Shown here in pieces: positions 6,145 through 9,895 of a DNA stretch of 9,895 nt (positions within the stretch are counted from its first letter, which is position 1; every line of letters starts with the position of its first letter). The notes beneath the pieces were generated by a model that was not told the origin of the DNA, made no database searches, and saw only the letters and a program-made list of their open reading frames with translations. The stretch comes from Deltaproteobacteria bacterium (GTDB taxonomy: Bacteria > Myxococcota > B64-G9). The DNA lies in the NCBI GenBank assembly GCA_003647095.1, contig QMME01000124.1, positions 1-9,895 on the forward strand, given 5' to 3'. The position numbers and the translations under genes were made by a program.

Positions 6145-7172
6145 AACGCCTGCGCGTCCTGGCCTTGATGCGCGACGACCTGTTGCCTCCGGAAACCATC
6201 GCCGGGATGTCGAAAGACGAGGTGAGCACCGCTCCCTGGAAGACCGAGTTCGACGTGGTGAGCACCCTGCGCCAGCTCGGCCACCAGGTGATGCAGCTGG
6301 GTCTCTACGACGACCTGGCTCCCCTGCGCCGGGCCATCGACGAGTTCCGGCCGCACATCGCCTTCAACCTCATGGAGGCCTTCTCGGGAGAGGCGCTGTA
6401 CGATCAGAACGTGGTGGCCTACCTGGAACTGAAGGGAGTGCCCTATACCGGTTGCAATCCCCGCGGCCTGATGATCGCCCGCGACAAGGCCCTGTCCAAG
6501 AAGCTGCTGGCCTATCACCGGCTGCGCATTCCCGACTTCGCGGTCTTCCGGCCCGGGCGCGCCATTCGCCGCCCCCGGCGCCTGTGTTTCCCGCTGTTCG
6601 TGAAATCGGTGGTGGAGGACGCCTCGCTGGGTATCTCCCAGGCGTCGCTGGTGCGCGACGATGCCGCCCTGCAGCAGCGGGTGCGCTTCGTCCACCAGCA
6701 CACCGGCAAGGGGGCCATCGCCGAGGAGTTCATCGCCGGGCGCGAACTGTACGTGGGGGTGCTGGGCAACCAGCGCCTGGAGGTTTTCCCGGTCTGGGAG
6801 TTGTTGTTCGACAAGAAGCCCGGGGACGTGCCGCTCATCGCCACCGCCGCGGCCAAGTGGAACCTCAAGTACCAGAAGAAGTGGGGCGTGACCAGCCGGG
6901 CCGCCGAGAACCTGCCGCCCGCCGTGTCCGAGCAGATTGCCAGGCGTTGCAAGCGCATCTACCGCATCCTGGGCCTGAGCGGCTACGCCCGCTTCGATTT
7001 CCGCCTGGAACCGCGCGGGCGGCTGTATTTCCTGGAGGCCAACCCCAACCCGGCCCTGTCCCGGGACGAGGACTTCGCCACCTCGGCCGCGGCCCGGGGC
7101 ATCGACTACCCGCGGTTGATCCAGCGTCTGGTCAACCTGGGCTTGCGCTGGGAACCGTGGCACGCGGTGTGA
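6141..7172 (+). CDS. ATP-grasp ligase related to D-alanine--D-alanine ligase, substrate unknown
   Basis: The protein is 343 residues, starting at GTG 6141, which overlaps the preceding stop by 4 bases (GTGA). ATP-grasp features appear in order: FNLMEAFSGEA (75-85) and GVPYTGCNP (99-107) of the pre-ATP-grasp domain; DKALSKKLL (115-123); the ATP-binding lysine in FVKSVVEDASLGIS (153-166); AEEFIAGREL (194-203); and metal-binding YARFDF (282-287) and FLEANPNP (297-304), with D285, E299 and N301 as likely ligands. The family forms carboxylate-amine (peptide-like) bonds with ATP. Length and layout match Ddl enzymes, but the substrate-loop region reads ATAAAKWNLKYQKKWG (234-249) instead of the Ddl-type loop ending AKY, so ordinary D-Ala-D-Ala synthesis is unlikely. 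No mur/fts cell-wall genes are nearby. The coupled metallopeptidase suggests peptide or amide chemistry in the cytoplasm. Confidence 0.9.
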   Translation: MKRLRVLALMRDDLLPPETIAGMSKDEVSTAPWKTEFDVVSTLRQLGHQVMQLGLYDDLAPLRRAIDEFRPHIAFNLMEAFSGEALYDQNVVAYLELKGVPYTGCNPRGLMIARDKALSKKLLAYHRLRIPDFAVFRPGRAIRRPRRLCFPLFVKSVVEDASLGISQASLVRDDAALQQRVRFVHQHTGKGAIAEEFIAGRELYVGVLGNQRLEVFPVWELLFDKKPGDVPLIATAAAKWNLKYQKKWGVTSRAAENLPPAVSEQIARRCKRIYRILGLSGYARFDFRLEPRGRLYFLEANPNPALSRDEDFATSAAARGIDYPRLIQRLVNLGLRWEPWHAV

Positions 7173-7197
7173 CTTGCATTTTCCTGGCCGCCTGATT

Positions 7198-7228
7198 CAT
7201 GCTAGGGGTGGCGGCGGCGGGTAGCATG
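7198..7228. promoter_or_regulatory. Spaced 7-base perfect inverted repeat between ligase and 604-residue gene
   Basis: CATGCTA (7198-7204) and TAGCATG (7222-7228) are exact reverse complements with a 17-base GC-rich spacer. They sit in the 84-base gap after the ligase stop and before the ATG at 7257. A weak promoter-like box (TTGCAT, 7174-7179) precedes it. It could be an operator or an RNA hairpin limiting read-through; chance is not excluded. Confidence 0.3.
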
Positions 7229-7256
7229 GCTTGCGGGTTGCGGGAGTGGGAGCTTA

Positions 7257-9071
7257 ATGGCGGAACTCACCATCGAGCCGGAACAACTGCTGGTCGGCCT
7301 GTCCTATGCCGATCGCGAGAGCCTGTGTACCCTGATCGCGCTGTACGAGGAGTCCTACCTGCAGAAGCTGGTGCTGGACATGTTCAAGGATGCCGCCGCC
7401 TGGATGGCCGGGGAGATCAAGAACAAGCTCACCGGCAGCGGTGAGAGCGAGGACGTCAGTCTCAAGAAAGAAGAGCGCAAGCGGGCCTTCGAAAACCGCC
7501 TGGCCCGCAAGAGCAGCGCCCTGCAGCAGGACAGCGTGGCCACCGAGAGCCTGCGCCTGCGCCTGTGGATGCACCTGCAGGACGGGTTGGGGCTGGAACC
7601 CGACCTGGCCTTCTACCGGGTGGAAAGCCGGCGCCTGGTCGACGACCTGGCCCGGCGCACCCAGGACATCTTCGCCCGCCAGCTCGACGACCAGGACGTG
7701 CAGCAGATGAAGTTCTTCTCCCGGGAGTACTGGAAGGACTACGCCCGGGTACGCCTCAATCCCTTCACCAACCGGACCGTCAACGATCCCACCTTTCCCG
7801 ACGTCATCAGGATGAACACCCTGAGCATCATCGCCGCCGCCGCCGAACGTGGCAGCCTGCCCGGGGAACTGCAGGCGGAGCTGACCGGCAAGGTGCGACA
7901 ACTGGTGGCCGGCCTGGCCGAGAAGGAACGCCGCCAGTTGCTGGCCCAGTACGGCGCCGAGCAGGTCACCGACTCCTCGGCCATGAAGATGCTGCTCGAC
8001 GCCCACGGCCTGTTCCGCCTGGGCCTGGGCAAGGAACTGGCCGGCCTGGCCGCCTACATCCTGGTGGCCAACTCCTCGGCCCTGGTGCCGCTGCTGGGGG
8101 GAACGGCTCTGACCGGCACCACCGCGGTGCTGGCCAACCCCCTGTTCGTTCTGCCGGTGGTATTGCTGGGCGGGGTGTTTCTGGCCCGCAACCTCAAGAG
8201 CCGGGTGCGCCAGGCCTTCGGCATCGCCGTCTCCACCATCCTGGTGCTCAAGGCCATTGCCGAGCGCAAGAGCGGAACCGATCCCATCCTCAGGGTGTTT
8301 CGGCACCTGCCCGAGCACCTGCCGGAGCAGGTGCTGAAATCCTGGCGGGAGGCAATGGCCGGGGAACAGGAGACCCGACGCGACACCACGGAATCGCGGG
8401 CCCCGGGATTCCTGAAGGGTGCCGCCCGGCGGCTGGCCCACTGGGCCCGCGACGGCTTCGTGTCCGATGACTATCCCAATGCCCTCGACTACCTGCGACG
8501 CCACCAGGCCATCGAAGCGGCCGAGGACAAGGAACTGATGAAGAAGGCCTCGGCCCGCCTGCGCTCGGCCACTCGGAGCCGGCTCCGGGACAGCAAGTTG
8601 CGCGAGATCGACCGCCAGCTGGCAGAGCTGGCCGGCGAAGACCAGGAGAAGCAGACGGTACGGGAAGGTCCCCGCCCGGACCGGGCCGATACCGTGAGCA
8701 AGGAACTGTCCCTGGACGAGGAGGAGTTCAGCGGCGAAGACACCCGGCCCGATGCGCTGGATGCGGATCCCACCGATCCCGAGCTGCAGGTACAGACCGT
8801 CTTCGATCGCGGCGCCAGCGGCCAGCGAGCCAGCAGCCAGGCCGCCGAGGAATTCACCACCGACGACCAGACCGTTCCCGAGGCGGTGGTGCCGCGCGAC
8901 ATCGACCACCGCGACACCTCCCTGGGGCGGATTCCCCTGGAGCGCATGCACGAGCCCGAGACCGAGCCGGATACACCCGCCGATCGCCGGCTTACCGTGC
9001 AGGGCAAACCGCCGCTCGACGAAGAAGAGCAACGGTTGGCGGGCATGAGCGACGACGGCCGGGAGGAGTGA
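7257..9071 (+). CDS. Unassigned 604-residue protein with hydrophobic hairpin and acidic tail
   Basis: ATG 7257 follows GGGAG (7248-7252) by 4 bases. I do not recognise a family with confidence. Residues 1-260 are mostly charged helices (coiled-coil-like, EERKRAFENRLARK at 72-85), with a well-formed block FFSREYWKDYARVRLNPFTNRTVNDPTFPDVIRMN nearby (split here as FFSREYWKDYARV, 153-165, and RTVNDPTFPDVI, 173-184). Residues 261-309 are strongly hydrophobic with a glycine-threonine turn (LLGGTALTGTTA) and could be a two-helix membrane hairpin. Residues 390-460 are basic helices, and 460-604 are acidic, low-complexity and probably disordered. There is no signal peptide, so both ends should be cytoplasmic if the hairpin inserts. 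The layout loosely recalls YaaW-type proteins, but that is only an impression. It follows the metallopeptidase-ligase pair on the same strand with an 84-base gap, so it may be its membrane partner or a separate unit. Confidence 0.85.
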   Translation: MAELTIEPEQLLVGLSYADRESLCTLIALYEESYLQKLVLDMFKDAAAWMAGEIKNKLTGSGESEDVSLKKEERKRAFENRLARKSSALQQDSVATESLRLRLWMHLQDGLGLEPDLAFYRVESRRLVDDLARRTQDIFARQLDDQDVQQMKFFSREYWKDYARVRLNPFTNRTVNDPTFPDVIRMNTLSIIAAAAERGSLPGELQAELTGKVRQLVAGLAEKERRQLLAQYGAEQVTDSSAMKMLLDAHGLFRLGLGKELAGLAAYILVANSSALVPLLGGTALTGTTAVLANPLFVLPVVLLGGVFLARNLKSRVRQAFGIAVSTILVLKAIAERKSGTDPILRVFRHLPEHLPEQVLKSWREAMAGEQETRRDTTESRAPGFLKGAARRLAHWARDGFVSDDYPNALDYLRRHQAIEAAEDKELMKKASARLRSATRSRLRDSKLREIDRQLAELAGEDQEKQTVREGPRPDRADTVSKELSLDEEEFSGEDTRPDALDADPTDPELQVQTVFDRGASGQRASSQAAEEFTTDDQTVPEAVVPRDIDHRDTSLGRIPLERMHEPETEPDTPADRRLTVQGKPPLDEEEQRLAGMSDDGREE

Positions 9072-9084
9072 AGACAGCCTCCTG

Positions 9085-9131
9085 CCCCGGGCTCCCGGGG
9101 TGCCCCCCACCCGGTCGGCCTGCGGCCGACC
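9085..9131 (+). terminator. Two adjacent GC hairpins after the 604-residue gene
   Basis: CCCCGG (9085-9090) pairs with CCGGGG (9095-9100) around GCTC. GGTCGGCC (9113-9120) pairs perfectly with GGCCGACC (9124-9131) around TGC, an 8-base-pair stem. They begin 13 bases after the stop. No T-run follows either, so they may act as RNA 3'-end protection or a factor-assisted terminator rather than a classical intrinsic one. Confidence 0.45.
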
Positions 9132-9132
9132 A

Positions 9133-9184
9133 CCCTCCCCCACGGGCTTGATTGAGCCTGCGGCACGTACCCCCGGGGGGAGGG
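9133..9184. repeat. Long inverted repeat (9-base arms) with nested hairpin
   Basis: CCCTCCCCC (9133-9141) and GGGGGAGGG (9176-9184) are perfect complements. Inside lies GGCT (9145-9148) facing AGCC (9155-9158). It directly follows the two hairpins at 9085-9131 and ends where base composition falls towards the insertion sequence. It could be a dispersed chromosomal palindromic element or part of the terminator region; one window cannot show whether it is repeated in the genome. Confidence 0.4.
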
Positions 9185-9314
9185 GATGAGGAGGGTATTA
9201 GTCTGAAGTTCCCCGTCGAATAGAGGCCAAAAGTACCTACAAGCAGGTGAAATTACAGGAAAAGACATTGTTCTGTCCCCGTAAAAATGTTCCCATGTAA
9301 CATGCATTTTATGC

Positions 9315-9346
9315 TTGACATGCTAGACTGGTATGTGCCATACAAT
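9315..9346 (+). promoter_or_regulatory. Candidate transposase promoter
   Basis: TTGACA (9315-9320) is a perfect -35 hexamer and TACAAT (9341-9346) a 5-of-6 -10, but the spacer is 20 bases, longer than optimal. The alternative -10 CATACA (9339-9344) has an 18-base spacer but a poorer match. Either would start transcription at or just inside the ATG at 9351, so a leaderless or weak internal promoter is implied; suboptimal promoters are common in insertion sequences. Confidence 0.35.
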
Positions 9347-9350
9347 TCCC

Positions 9351-9895
9351 ATGTATATCGAAATAGTGCCCAACCGCAATTCTCCCCCTGCCATCTTGCT
9401 GCGCGAAGGATGGAGAGAGGAAAATAAGGTCAAGAAGAGAACGATCGCCAACCTGACCCACTGGCCCAGGGAGAAGGTGGAGACTTTACGCCTTCTCCTC
9501 AAGGGGACGCGCTTGGTTCCAGTCGACCAGCTATTCGAGAAAATTTCTACCAAGCACCACGGGCACGTGGACACCGTGCTCAAGACCGTCAAGAAGCTCG
9601 GCCTCGACAAGCTCATCTCGGCCAAGCGGTGCAGGGAGAGGGACATCATCGTCGCGGTGATCGTCGCGCGCATCTGCAAGCCCGACAGCAAGCTGGCGAT
9701 GACCAGGTGGTGGGACGACACCACCTTGCCCGAGCTGCTCGGTCTCGATGGAGTGGACGAGGATGACATCTACGATGCCATGGACTGGCTGCTCAAGCGG
9801 CAAAAGCGCATCGAGAAGAAGCTGGCGCAGCGTCACCTCGCGGACGGCGACATGGTGCTGTACGACCTGACTTCGAGCTACTTCGAGGGGGTGAC
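9351..9895 (+). CDS. IS1634-family (IS4 superfamily) transposase, N-terminal part, cut by window edge
   Basis: ATG 9351 opens a frame that runs off the right edge after 181 complete codons. The N-terminus MYIEIVPNRNSPPAILLREG, followed by KVKKRTIANLTHWP (27-40), is the hallmark start of IS1634-type transposases. LYDLTSSYFEG (170-180) contains the first aspartate (D172) of the DDE catalytic triad in its usual 'YD(V/L)TSSYFEG' setting. The enzyme catalyses cut-and-paste movement of its own element. The rest of the catalytic core, including the second aspartate and the glutamate, lies beyond the window, so whether the copy is intact cannot be judged. The visible part has no frameshift or premature stop. 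No convincing Shine-Dalgarno precedes the ATG, consistent with low transposase expression. Confidence 0.93.
   Translation, partial: MYIEIVPNRNSPPAILLREGWREENKVKKRTIANLTHWPREKVETLRLLLKGTRLVPVDQLFEKISTKHHGHVDTVLKTVKKLGLDKLISAKRCRERDIIVAVIVARICKPDSKLAMTRWWDDTTLPELLGLDGVDEDDIYDAMDWLLKRQKRIEKKLAQRHLADGDMVLYDLTSSYFEGV

Larger units (their letters stand above)
9191..9895 (+). mobile_element. Left part of an IS1634-family insertion sequence (boundary approximate)
   Basis: The transposase from 9351 identifies the family. The element's left end must lie between the last GC-rich hairpin (9184) and the transposase start. The region 9191-9350 is much richer in A and T than everything to the left, which fits a mobile element leader. 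I could not fix the terminal inverted repeat or target duplication because the right end is outside the window. Confidence 0.6.

Noticed and set aside
5850..7163. Open frames antisense to, and in a second plus frame (5870-7195) over, the ATP-grasp gene.
   Set aside because: They overlap a gene with complete ATP-grasp motifs and show only Arg/Pro/Ala-rich or Gln/Gly-rich composition.
6141..7172. Naming the ATP-grasp gene ddl.
   Set aside because: The substrate-loop residues differ from Ddl and there is no cell-wall gene context, so the symbol would over-claim.
7254..9143. A 629-codon minus-strand open frame antisense to the 604-residue gene.
   Set aside because: Its translation has the Gln/Gly/His/Leu-rich look of antisense GC-rich DNA, no recognisable motifs and no ribosome site; the plus-strand frame has structured domains and a good start.
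9270..9330. Small direct and inverted repeats (ACATGC twice, CATG-TAA-CATG, GCAT-TTT-ATGC) just before the transposase.
   Set aside because: They are too short to call as the element's terminal repeat or an operator without the other end of the element.

Overview
The window is very GC-rich for almost its whole length. Its coding style (strong G/C third-position bias, GGAGG-type ribosome sites, GTG or TTG starts possible, lipobox and Sec signals) suggests a high-GC proteobacterium. A gammaproteobacterium or a Myxococcota/delta-type lineage both fit, and the sequence does not decide between them. There are no rRNA, tRNA or CRISPR features.

Left part, minus strand (1-4905): two envelope genes point left. 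A 967-residue lipoprotein (2002-4905) combines a lipobox, a PKD-like domain, a long cysteine-rich region with an internal duplication of about 231 residues period, and a glycine-rich C-terminal domain. About 140 bases downstream is a membrane protein resembling the DUF2207 family (1860 leftwards). It runs off the left edge, with 620 codons visible and no stop.

Middle part, plus strand (5113-9071): three genes point right from a divergent intergenic region of about 200 bases. They are a cytoplasmic-looking zinc metallopeptidase (HExxH plus downstream EDFAE motif), a D-Ala-D-Ala-ligase-like ATP-grasp enzyme overlapping it by 4 bases, and, 84 bases further on, a 604-residue protein with one hydrophobic hairpin and a long acidic tail that I cannot assign to a family. 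The first two are almost certainly translationally coupled. The ligase plus peptidase pairing suggests making and trimming (or remodelling) a peptide or peptide-like bond. This pair, with its unassigned membrane partner, is the best candidate here for an uncharacterised system.

Right part (9072-9895): GC-rich hairpins follow the three-gene block. Base composition then drops abruptly into an AT-richer leader and the first 181 codons of an IS1634-type (IS4 superfamily) transposase cut off by the window edge. This is the left end of an insertion sequence downstream of the operon.

Non-coding signals (promoter-like boxes, a 12-base palindrome, a spaced inverted repeat, a stem-loop over a ribosome binding site) are reported with low confidence because they were found by eye.
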